Source of the DNA: JAYPHU01 sp964611435
GTDB lineage: Bacteria > Pseudomonadota > Alphaproteobacteria > Rhodospirillales > UBA2165
Length of the DNA stretch: 64,000 bases
Direction of reading: 5' to 3'
NCBI GenBank assembly: GCA_964611435.1
Contig: CAZSXT010000002.1
Location: 124,001-188,000, forward strand
The position numbers and the translations under genes are program-made. Below, one piece after another: positions 53,874-61,297 of this stretch. The notes under the pieces were generated by a model. It did no database searches. It was not told the origin of the DNA and saw only the letters and a program-made list of their open reading frames with translations. How positions within the stretch are numbered: position 1 is the stretch's first letter; each line of letters begins with the position of its first letter.

Positions 53874-54986
53874 GTGAGCGAAGAGAGCACAAATCTGAAA
53901 AAAACCGCGCTGTATGACTGGCACGAATCCGCCGGTGGCAAAATGGTGCCTTTTGCCGGCTATAGCATGCCGGTGCAGTATTCGGATGGCATCCTTGCCG
54001 AACATCATCAAACAAGGGCGAACGCCTCTCTGTTTGATGTGGGGCATATGGGCCAGGCGCTCCTTCACGGCAACGACCCGGCGGCACTGATGGAGGAACT
54101 GGCGCCCGGCGATATTCTGGGCCTGGACAAAGACCAAATCCGCTACACACAATTGACCAACGAACAGGGTGGCATCATCGACGACCTAATGGTGACCCAA
54201 ACAGGTTCCGCCCTCTATCTCGTGGTCAACGCGGGCTGCAAGGACAAAGATTACACCCGCATCAGGGAGGTTTTGGGTGGTCGGGCAGAGCTGGAAGTTC
54301 TGGACGATCAGGCGCTGTTGGCCCTACAGGGACCGGCGGCGGCAGAGGTTCTATCCGGATTTGCACCGGAAGCGGAAACCATGAAGTTCATGACATCGGC
54401 CGAGATAGGGGTGGCCGGCATCCCGTGCAGGGTTTCCCGGTCCGGCTACACCGGCGAAGACGGATACGAGATATCCGTCCCCAATAACCGGGCGGAGGAA
54501 TTGGCCGCTCTCCTGTGCGGTAATGAACATGTAAAGCCTGCGGGCCTCGGCGCACGGGATACGTTGCGCCTGGAAGCCGGGCTCTGCCTCTACGGTAATG
54601 ATATTGATGAAACCACCACGCCGGTCGAAGCGGCGCTCACCTGGTCCATCGGCAAACGTCGGCGGGAGGAAGGCGGTTTTCCCGGCGCGGATGTCATTCA
54701 AAGCCAACTTCGCGACGGTGCGCCCCGCAAGCGGGTTGGCATCAAGCCCGCCGGAAAGGCCCCGGCCAGGGCGCATACGGAGATTGTGGATGAGTCCGGC
54801 GCCCGAATCGGGGAGGTTACCAGCGGCGGATTCGGCCCGACGTCTGAAGGTCCGGTGGCAATGGGATACGTCGAAACCGCCCACGCCGCGCCGGATACAA
54901 AACTGGGGTTGCTTGTCCGTGGAAAGGCATTAGAAGCAAATGTGGTCAGGCTGCCATTTGTTAAACACCAATACGTAAAGGGTTAA
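53874..54986 (+). CDS. gcvT: Glycine cleavage system T protein (aminomethyltransferase)
   Basis: Transfers the methylene group from the lipoyl arm of GcvH to tetrahydrofolate, releasing ammonia. Motifs: LYDWHESAGGKMVPFAGYSMPVQY-type start (split at 53910-53980), FDVGHMGQ, TQLTNEQGGIIDDL, RSGYTGEDGYEI, GLGARDTLRLEAGLCLYG, EVTSGGFGPTS. 370 aa; GTG start with GGGGGA upstream. Confidence 0.98.
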   Translation: MSEESTNLKKTALYDWHESAGGKMVPFAGYSMPVQYSDGILAEHHQTRANASLFDVGHMGQALLHGNDPAALMEELAPGDILGLDKDQIRYTQLTNEQGGIIDDLMVTQTGSALYLVVNAGCKDKDYTRIREVLGGRAELEVLDDQALLALQGPAAAEVLSGFAPEAETMKFMTSAEIGVAGIPCRVSRSGYTGEDGYEISVPNNRAEELAALLCGNEHVKPAGLGARDTLRLEAGLCLYGNDIDETTTPVEAALTWSIGKRRREEGGFPGADVIQSQLRDGAPRKRVGIKPAGKAPARAHTEIVDESGARIGEVTSGGFGPTSEGPVAMGYVETAHAAPDTKLGLLVRGKALEANVVRLPFVKHQYVKG

Positions 54987-55005
54987 CTCTTCAAAGGAGA
55001 AGCAA

Positions 55006-55383
55006 GTGGCTGAAGTGAAATTTACGGATCAGCACGAATGGCTGCTGATCGACGGCGACGTGGCGAAGGTGGGAATCACCGACTACGCGCAGGAACAACT
55101 GGGCGATGTGGTGTTTGTCGAACTGCCGCAACCGGGAACCGAGTTTAATCAAGGGGACGAGGCGGCCGTGGTCGAATCCGTGAAAGCGGCTGCGGAAGTT
55201 TATGCCCCGGTCACCGGCGAAATTGTCGAAGCCAATAACGGCCTGGAAGATGACCCCGCCGTCATCAACAGCGACGCCCAGGGTGAAGGGTGGTTTTTCA
55301 CTATTAAAATGTCCGACGCCGGGGAGCTTGAAACCCTGATGGACGAAGCCGGATATAAAGACTTTATCGCGGGCCTGGATTAA
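55006..55383 (+). CDS. gcvH: Glycine cleavage system H protein
   Basis: Lipoyl carrier of the complex. Lipoylated Lys60 in VESVKAAAEVYAP; HEWL and ITDYAQEQLGDVVFVELP are typical. GTG start with AAAGGAG upstream. 125 aa. Its stop overlaps the gcvPA start (TAATG). Confidence 0.98.
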   Translation: MAEVKFTDQHEWLLIDGDVAKVGITDYAQEQLGDVVFVELPQPGTEFNQGDEAAVVESVKAAAEVYAPVTGEIVEANNGLEDDPAVINSDAQGEGWFFTIKMSDAGELETLMDEAGYKDFIAGLD

Positions 55384-56735
55384 TGCGCTACCTGCCGCTA
55401 ACCGATGCCGACCGCCAGGCCATGCTGGCGGAGATCGGCGTCGCGGCAATCGAAGACCTCTACAAAGATGTCCCGGCGGACGCGCTTCTGGATGCGCCGG
55501 TTGACTTGCCATCGCATAAAGGCGAGTGGGAGGTGGAGCGCATCATCGGCGACCTGGCCGCCAAGAACCTGGGCGCATCGTCGGTGCCGTCGTTCATTGG
55601 CGCCGGTAACTACCGCCACCACATTCCGGCCAGCGCCGATCATTTGATCCAGCGTAGCGAGTTTCTCACCTCCTACACGCCATATCAGCCGGAAGTGTCA
55701 CAAGGCACGCTCCAGGCCCTGTTCGAGTTTCAGACCCAAGTGTCGTTAATCACCGGCATGGAGGTGGCCAACGCGTCGTTATACGACGGGGCAACGGCTT
55801 GCGCGGAGGCAGCCATGATGGCCTGCCGGGTAACCAAACGGTCCAAGATGATACTCTCCGGTGGCTTGCATCCCCACTACATCGATGTCACCGCCACCAA
55901 CGCTAAATACCTGGACCTGAACGTGGTCAATGCAGGCGTTGATCCGAACCGGGACGAGCCGGCCCATCTCGCCGGTCTCGTCGATGAAGAGACAGCGTGT
56001 GTCATCATCCAGAACCCGGACCTGTTTGGACGGGTGCGCGATCTTTCCGCGCTGGCGGACGCCTGTCACGAGGCGGGCGCGCTTTTGGTGGTGATCGTCA
56101 ATGAGATCGTCTCCTTGGGCGCGTTGAAATCACCAGGCGAGATGGGTGCGGATATCGTCGCAGCCGAGGGCCAGTCCCTCGGTAACGGTCTCAGCTTCGG
56201 TGGACCTCATCTGGGCCTATTGGCCACCAAGGAAAAATTCCTGCGTCAAATGCCTGGACGGCTGGCTGGTGAAACCACGGACGTGGACGGCAAACGGGGT
56301 TGGGTGCTGACGCTCTCAACTCGGGAACAGCATATCCGCCGGGAGAAAGCGACCAGCAACATTTGCACCAATTCCGGCCTCTGCGCCCTGGCATTCTCCA
56401 TTCACTTGGCGCTCTTGGGCGAGACCGGGTTTACCAAGCTCGCCCGGTTAAACAATGCGAACGCCGTGCTGCTGGCGGACAAGTTAGACGCCATCAGCGG
56501 CGTCGAGGTGATCAACGACACCTTCTTTAACGAATTTACAGTGCGGCTTTCTAAGCCCGCCGAACCGGTGATCGAGACATTGGCCGCCAATCGAATCCTG
56601 GGCGGGGTGCCTTTGTCGCGCTTCTATCCTAAGAACGATGCCGTAACCGATCTTTGTCTGGTGACCGCCACCGAGCTCACTCGCGAAGAAGATATGGACG
56701 CGCTTTCTTCTGCATTGTCGGAGGCGCTGGCATGA
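55383..56735 (+). CDS. gcvPA: Glycine dehydrogenase (decarboxylating) subunit 1
   Basis: N-terminal half of the split P protein. RYLPLTDADRQAMLAEIGV, FIGAGNYRHHIPASADHLI, ASLYDGATACAEAAMMA and ATSNICTNSGLCAL are P1 signatures. 450 aa, no PLP lysine (that is on subunit 2). Overlaps both gcvH and gcvPB. Confidence 0.97.
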   Translation: MRYLPLTDADRQAMLAEIGVAAIEDLYKDVPADALLDAPVDLPSHKGEWEVERIIGDLAAKNLGASSVPSFIGAGNYRHHIPASADHLIQRSEFLTSYTPYQPEVSQGTLQALFEFQTQVSLITGMEVANASLYDGATACAEAAMMACRVTKRSKMILSGGLHPHYIDVTATNAKYLDLNVVNAGVDPNRDEPAHLAGLVDEETACVIIQNPDLFGRVRDLSALADACHEAGALLVVIVNEIVSLGALKSPGEMGADIVAAEGQSLGNGLSFGGPHLGLLATKEKFLRQMPGRLAGETTDVDGKRGWVLTLSTREQHIRREKATSNICTNSGLCALAFSIHLALLGETGFTKLARLNNANAVLLADKLDAISGVEVINDTFFNEFTVRLSKPAEPVIETLAANRILGGVPLSRFYPKNDAVTDLCLVTATELTREEDMDALSSALSEALA

Positions 56736-58228
56736 GCGGGACGTTCACCGGCAACCAAGGCCTTCGTATCGAAGAGCCCCTGATTTTCGAGTTGGACTCG
56801 CCGGGCCAAAGCGCCGTCGATCTGCCGGAGCCCCCGGCCGTCGAGAACCGGCTGGGCGCGGCGGAACGAACAGAACCCATTGGCCTGCCCGGCCTGACCG
56901 AGCCCGAAGTTGTCCGTCACTATCTGCGTATCAGCCAGAAAAACTACGCCATCGATGCCGGGCTGTATCCGCTGGGCTCCTGCACCATGAAACATAATCC
57001 CCGGCTCAACGAAAAGATGGCCCGGCACGCCGGCCTTGCCGATCTGCATCCGCTCCAGCCGCAAAGCACCGTGCAGGGTGCGCTCGAACTTATGGACTTC
57101 TGCGCTGAATGGCTGACCACGCTGACCGGCATGCCGGGCATCGCGCTGTCGCCTGCCGCCGGCGCGCATGGAGAGTTGTGTGGACTGATGACCATCCGGG
57201 CGGCGCTGGAAGACCGGGGTGATGCGCGGGAACGGGTGTTGGTCCCGGAAAGCGCCCATGGCACCAACCCGGCCAGCGCGCACATGTGTGGCTATAAAGT
57301 CGAATCCATTCCCGCCGACGACCGGGGCCGGGTGGATGTCGCAGCAATGATCGACAGGCTGGACGACAAGGTCGCCGCCATCATGATTACCAATCCCAAT
57401 ACCTGCGGCCTGTTCGAAAATTACATTGTCCGTATCGCCGACGCGGTACACGACGCCGGCGGGTTCGTCTATTGCGACGGGGCCAACTTCAACGCCATTG
57501 TGGGACGGGTCCGCCCGGGTGATCTGGGCATCGACAGTATGCACCTCAATCTGCACAAGACATTTTCCACGCCCCATGGCGGCGGTGGTCCGGGTAGCGG
57601 CCCGGTAGTCCTATCCGAGGCGCTCGCGCCTTTTGCGCCGGTGCCCTATGTGGTGCGGGATGGGGATGGATTCCGGTTGGTCGAACATATCGGCGATTCC
57701 GACAACAAGCCTTACGGCCGGATGAAAGGCTTCCACGGCCAGTTTGGGGTGTTCGTCCGCGCGCTATCCTACATGCTGAGCATGGGATCGGACGGACTGC
57801 GCCAAGCATCGTCGGATGCCGTGCTCAACGCCAATTATCTGAAGAGCCGTCTCGAAGACCTGCTCAGCGTGTCCTTTGACGGGCCCTGTATGCACGAAGT
57901 GCTGTTCGATGACCGGTTCCTCAAAGACACAGACGTGACCACCTTGGACTTCGCCAAAGCCATGATCGACGAAGGCTTTCATCCGATGACCATGTATTTC
58001 CCGCTGGTGGTGCACGGTGCGCTGCTGATGGAACCGACGGAGACGGAAAGCAAGGCGGCGCTGGATCAGTATGCGGACATGGTGCGCTCCCTGGCGGAAC
58101 GGGCCAAAGCGGGCGAGGCCGAAATGTTCAAAGAAGCGCCGAAGCTGACGCCCCGCCGGCGGCTGGATGAAACCTCCGCCGCCCGGAACCCGGTGCTCAG
58201 ATGGGCGGACCGATCCGAAGGATCGTGA
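56732..58228 (+). CDS. gcvPB: Glycine dehydrogenase (decarboxylating) subunit 2
   Basis: PLP subunit of the split P protein; decarboxylates glycine and loads GcvH. Lys276 in NLHKTFSTPHGGGGPG is the Schiff base; LYPLGSCTMKHNP and GAHGELCGL are also typical. 498 aa. ATG 56732 overlaps the gcvPA stop (ATGA) and has GGAGG upstream; the frame is open to 56654 inside gcvPA. No lpd gene in the window. Confidence 0.98.
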   Translation: MSGTFTGNQGLRIEEPLIFELDSPGQSAVDLPEPPAVENRLGAAERTEPIGLPGLTEPEVVRHYLRISQKNYAIDAGLYPLGSCTMKHNPRLNEKMARHAGLADLHPLQPQSTVQGALELMDFCAEWLTTLTGMPGIALSPAAGAHGELCGLMTIRAALEDRGDARERVLVPESAHGTNPASAHMCGYKVESIPADDRGRVDVAAMIDRLDDKVAAIMITNPNTCGLFENYIVRIADAVHDAGGFVYCDGANFNAIVGRVRPGDLGIDSMHLNLHKTFSTPHGGGGPGSGPVVLSEALAPFAPVPYVVRDGDGFRLVEHIGDSDNKPYGRMKGFHGQFGVFVRALSYMLSMGSDGLRQASSDAVLNANYLKSRLEDLLSVSFDGPCMHEVLFDDRFLKDTDVTTLDFAKAMIDEGFHPMTMYFPLVVHGALLMEPTETESKAALDQYADMVRSLAERAKAGEAEMFKEAPKLTPRRRLDETSAARNPVLRWADRSEGS

Positions 58229-58264
58229 TCCGCGTACCTAAGTTGATGTTTCCTACAATCTAAG

Positions 58265-58389
58265 GCGTCACCCCCGAGTTGGATCCAAGGTTGTTTGGGG
58301 CCAAGTCTCGGGGGACCATGGACATCAACCTTAAAAATTCAAACGCCGGATGGACCCCCGACAACCGCTGTGCGGGTCGGGGGCGACGC
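58265..58389. repeat. REP-type inverted-repeat pair downstream of gcvPB
   Basis: Two hairpins, CCCCCGAG/CTCGGGGG (58271-58314) and CCCCCGAC/GTCGGGGG (58355-58383), with outer ends GCGTC/GACGC. The layout (CGTCA ... CCA / TGGA ... GACG) matches the REP element at 41271-41345, so they are one family. It lies in the 457-nt convergent gap after gcvPB, where I see no gene. Confidence 0.7.
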
Positions 58390-58547
58390 AATAGAGAGAG
58401 ATAATAAGCCACCACAGTCGCAAAGAATCATAAGCGTCACCCAAAACGGTCCTCTAGGCCCTCCATAGCTCCCCTAACAGCGTCGTGCCCGAGTGCGCGG
58501 GGCAACCGCACTTGACGGAACGGAGACAGAGTTTGCCTGTATATCCA

Positions 58548-58683
58548 CCCCCACCCTCGGAACGCGTTGCGTTCCTCGTCCTCCCCCGCCATAGGGGGAG
58601 GTTGGAAATTGTGCCACTGTCATTGACCGAAAATGCCTTCCCCCCCCATGCGGGGGAAGGTGGCCCGGAGGGCCGGGTGGGGG
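58548..58683. repeat. 136-nt multi-hairpin inverted-repeat element
   Basis: Ends CCCCCACCC (58548) and GGGTGGGGG (58675-58683) are inverted. Inside are GGAACGC/GCGTTCC (58559-58575), CCTCCCCC/GGGGGAGG (58580-58601), CCTTCCCCC/GGGGGAAGG (58636-58660) and GGCCC/GGGCC (58662-58674). The sequence type (CTTCCCCC...GGGGGAAGG, GGAGGGCCGGGTGGGGG) is a common dispersed repeat in alphaproteobacteria. It ends 2 nt before the stop of the next gene and may serve as a two-way terminator. Confidence 0.75.
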
Positions 58684-58685
58684 GA

Positions 58686-59048
58686 TTAAAGCAGCCCCTC
58701 GTCGTCGCCGAGGTAGTTCTCCTCGTCGCTGCCGAACAGAGATTCCACGTAGGACATTTCGCTCCGTAGACCCTGGCGCTTGATCAGCTTCATCTGCGCG
58801 CCTTCCGGCAGGTCGGTAAAAGAAAAGGTGCCGTTTTCAATCAGGATATCAATCAAGTCTTCCGTCACACGCGCGAGCGACAAGTCAGCCTGAATCCATT
58901 CGTCGTTGTTGATGATGTTCATGACATCAACCTTCAAGAACTCGAGGAGCTCCTCGCTGCCGGCGGGCACTTCTTCATTGGCGCCTTCCTCTGGACCGTG
59001 AAACACGGCGTTGATCTTTCCTTCGGCGTCGCGTCGGACAAACGGCAT
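58686..59048 (-). CDS. Conserved small acidic protein of unknown function
   Basis: 120 aa, ATG 59048 with GAGAGGAG upstream. MPFVRRDAEGKINAVFHGPEE start, central LEFLKVDVMNI, then LARVTEDLIDILIENGTFSFTDLP and AQMKLIKRQGLRSEM, acidic tail. This pattern is a proteobacterial family that I know only as hypothetical. Helical, cytoplasmic. Confidence 0.82.
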   Translation of the reverse strand: MPFVRRDAEGKINAVFHGPEEGANEEVPAGSEELLEFLKVDVMNIINNDEWIQADLSLARVTEDLIDILIENGTFSFTDLPEGAQMKLIKRQGLRSEMSYVESLFGSDEENYLGDDEGLL

Positions 59049-59167
59049 CGGCTTACTCCTCTCCCAACGGCGGATGGGTCTCATAGCTATATACGGGCAC
59101 TATATAGAAATTTCAAAAACCGTAAACGGTTCCAGGATGTTAGGGATTCTCCGAGGGCCTGTCTGTG

Positions 59168-59185
59168 ATCCGGCGCACGCCGGAT
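59168..59185. repeat. 8-bp inverted repeat downstream of the VWA/GATase gene
   Basis: ATCCGGCG and CGCCGGAT with a 2-nt loop, 22 nt after the stop at 59207. No T-run; possible factor-dependent 3' end. Confidence 0.4.
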
Positions 59186-59206
59186 TTCAGGCGGATTACT
59201 GGCGGA

Positions 59207-61297
59207 TTATTGACCCTCCCGCCACCAGGAGAACATGATCGCACCACATACCAGAAGCAGAAACGCCAGCGCCGGCATGAGCGAGGTCTGACGCACGCCG
59301 GTCACCACATAGGCGCCGTTACGCTGCATCCCGAGCCAGCCGCGGCCCGCGCCGCTGCGGCCCGGTTTGGTGCGGCGGAAATCGGGAAGCCCGTCCGCAA
59401 TCCAAGCGACGCCGCCATCGCTGACTTTCACCAGGCCCGCCAGTTTGTCCGGCGAGGCCCGGAGGTCGGCCAGCTCCGGCGGGTTCAACCGGCCCACAGC
59501 CGCCATAGTGCGCCGGCGGCCATCTTCGATCCGGTAAAGCCCGGTCTCGGTGGTCTTGATGGTTGCCGTCGCCGCCCCATCCTTGGTTTCGGTAAGACGG
59601 ACGATCTCCTGACGGCCCGACGGCGGGGTCACCGTGATGGGCGGCACGGCCGGATCGAGACTGCGCCGTAGGATGGTCAACTGGTCGCCGTTCACCACGG
59701 CGCGCAGATCTTCTTCCTCTAGGTCGGGTTCTTTCATCAGCCAATGGGACAGGCGGCGTAACAGTTCGGCATGGGGACCGCCGCCGTCATAACCCTTGGC
59801 CCACAGCCAGATATGGTCGCTCATAAACTGGGCGATGCGGCCCTTGCCGACCCGGTCCAGGATCAACAACGGCTTGCCTTCCGCGCCGTTTAACAGTGTG
59901 TGGCCGCTTTTGGAGATGGCGTCAATTTGGCGGAACCAATGGCCCCAGGTCGGGTCCTTGTCGCCACCGTCGCCGGGCAGACCGGCGGTGACCGGATGCC
60001 GCCGGCCCTTGTCGGTCAGCGTCGCCTTGAACGCGCCTTCCAGAATTGGCCCATTGGGATCGCCCGGCAGAATTTCACCCAGCGGCGTATGGATCATGGA
60101 GCGCACGCCGGCGAAGTCGGGCCCCACCGCAGCCAGGACCGCGCCCCCTTCCCGCACATAATTCTGGATATTCCGGAAATAGGCTTGGGGTAGGACAAAG
60201 CGCACCACATAGCGATCAAACACGATAAGGTCGAATTCCTTGAGTTTAATTTCGAACAGTTCCCGGATGGGGAAGGAGATCAGCGCCAGCTCATTAAGCG
60301 GCGTGAAGTCGTTCTTTTCCGGGGGCCGCAGGATAGTGAAATGCACCAGATCCACCGACGGGTCGGATTTCAACAAGTTACGCCACGTGCGTTCACCCAG
60401 ATGCGGCTGACCCGACACCAACAGCACCCGCAAACGATCACGCACGCCGTTCACGGTGACCACGGCCCGGTTGTTGATCAGCGACATCTCGTTGGGCATG
60501 GCGGCGGCTTCCAGCTCGATAATCGTGGCGCCACCGTGTTCCAGAGGCACCTCGATCTCCTTGGACTCGCCGATCGGAAGGTTGAACCGGCGGGCATTGT
60601 CGCCATCAATGCGCACTGTCACCGGTGCGGAACCGGCGGAGGTGTCCGGCCGATCCTCGATCTTTAATTGAAGCTTGATGGTCTTGCCGACAATGCCGAA
60701 AGCCGGGGACTTTTCGACGATCAGACGCCGATCCCGTTCGCCCTTGTCACCGGTCAGCAGCACATGCATCGGCGCGTCCAGTTCCGGCGCCTTGGCGGCG
60801 TTTGGGTTGGACTCGTCGGTCTCGCCGTCGGCCAACGGCGCATCGTGCACCTGACCGTCGGTGATCATGATCGCGCCGGCAAACCGGCCCTTGGGCAGAT
60901 CGGCCAGCGCCCGATTAAACTCTTCAAACAGGAAGGTGCCGTCCTTGGTCTCCTTTCCTTGGATCACACGGACGTCCAGATCCTTGAACTTGCCCAGTTC
61001 TTCCAGCACCTCTTCGCGGGCGTTTTGCAATTGTTCGCGCCTGTTGCCGGCGTTCTGGCTGGACGACTCATCCATCACCACCAGGGCGATATCGTTCTGC
61101 CCTTCCCGTGATTCGCTCTGCAGGTGCGGGTTCAAAAGCGCCAGCGCCAGGATCGCCAGCGCCGCCATTCTGAGGAGCGAGCCGCGTGCGCCCCGGAACA
61201 GCGCATAGATCAACAACACCAGTCCAACGCCGGACAGGATAGCAACCGCCTCCCACGGAATCAGCGGCGCGAAGTTGATGCCGGTGATCCCGCTCAT
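59207..61297 (-). CDS. Membrane protein with VWA-like and glutamine-amidotransferase-like domains
   Basis: 696 aa. Two N-terminal membrane segments (AVAILSGVGLVLLIYALF, LLRMAALAILALALL), then a VWA-like domain (IALVVMDESSSQ with DxSxS, ITDG), a beta-rich part, and a class I GATase-like fold (about 290-540: LRVLLVSGQPHLGERTW, FDLIVFDRYV, REGGAVLAAVGPDFAG) without an obvious catalytic Cys. One C-terminal membrane segment. Its start overlaps the stop of the BatA-DUF4159 gene. Usual context for this pair is an MoxR ATPase and DUF58 operon upstream, which would lie outside the window. Confidence 0.87.
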   Translation of the reverse strand: MSGITGINFAPLIPWEAVAILSGVGLVLLIYALFRGARGSLLRMAALAILALALLNPHLQSESREGQNDIALVVMDESSSQNAGNRREQLQNAREEVLEELGKFKDLDVRVIQGKETKDGTFLFEEFNRALADLPKGRFAGAIMITDGQVHDAPLADGETDESNPNAAKAPELDAPMHVLLTGDKGERDRRLIVEKSPAFGIVGKTIKLQLKIEDRPDTSAGSAPVTVRIDGDNARRFNLPIGESKEIEVPLEHGGATIIELEAAAMPNEMSLINNRAVVTVNGVRDRLRVLLVSGQPHLGERTWRNLLKSDPSVDLVHFTILRPPEKNDFTPLNELALISFPIRELFEIKLKEFDLIVFDRYVVRFVLPQAYFRNIQNYVREGGAVLAAVGPDFAGVRSMIHTPLGEILPGDPNGPILEGAFKATLTDKGRRHPVTAGLPGDGGDKDPTWGHWFRQIDAISKSGHTLLNGAEGKPLLILDRVGKGRIAQFMSDHIWLWAKGYDGGGPHAELLRRLSHWLMKEPDLEEEDLRAVVNGDQLTILRRSLDPAVPPITVTPPSGRQEIVRLTETKDGAATATIKTTETGLYRIEDGRRRTMAAVGRLNPPELADLRASPDKLAGLVKVSDGGVAWIADGLPDFRRTKPGRSGAGRGWLGMQRNGAYVVTGVRQTSLMPALAFLLLVCGAIMFSWWREGQ

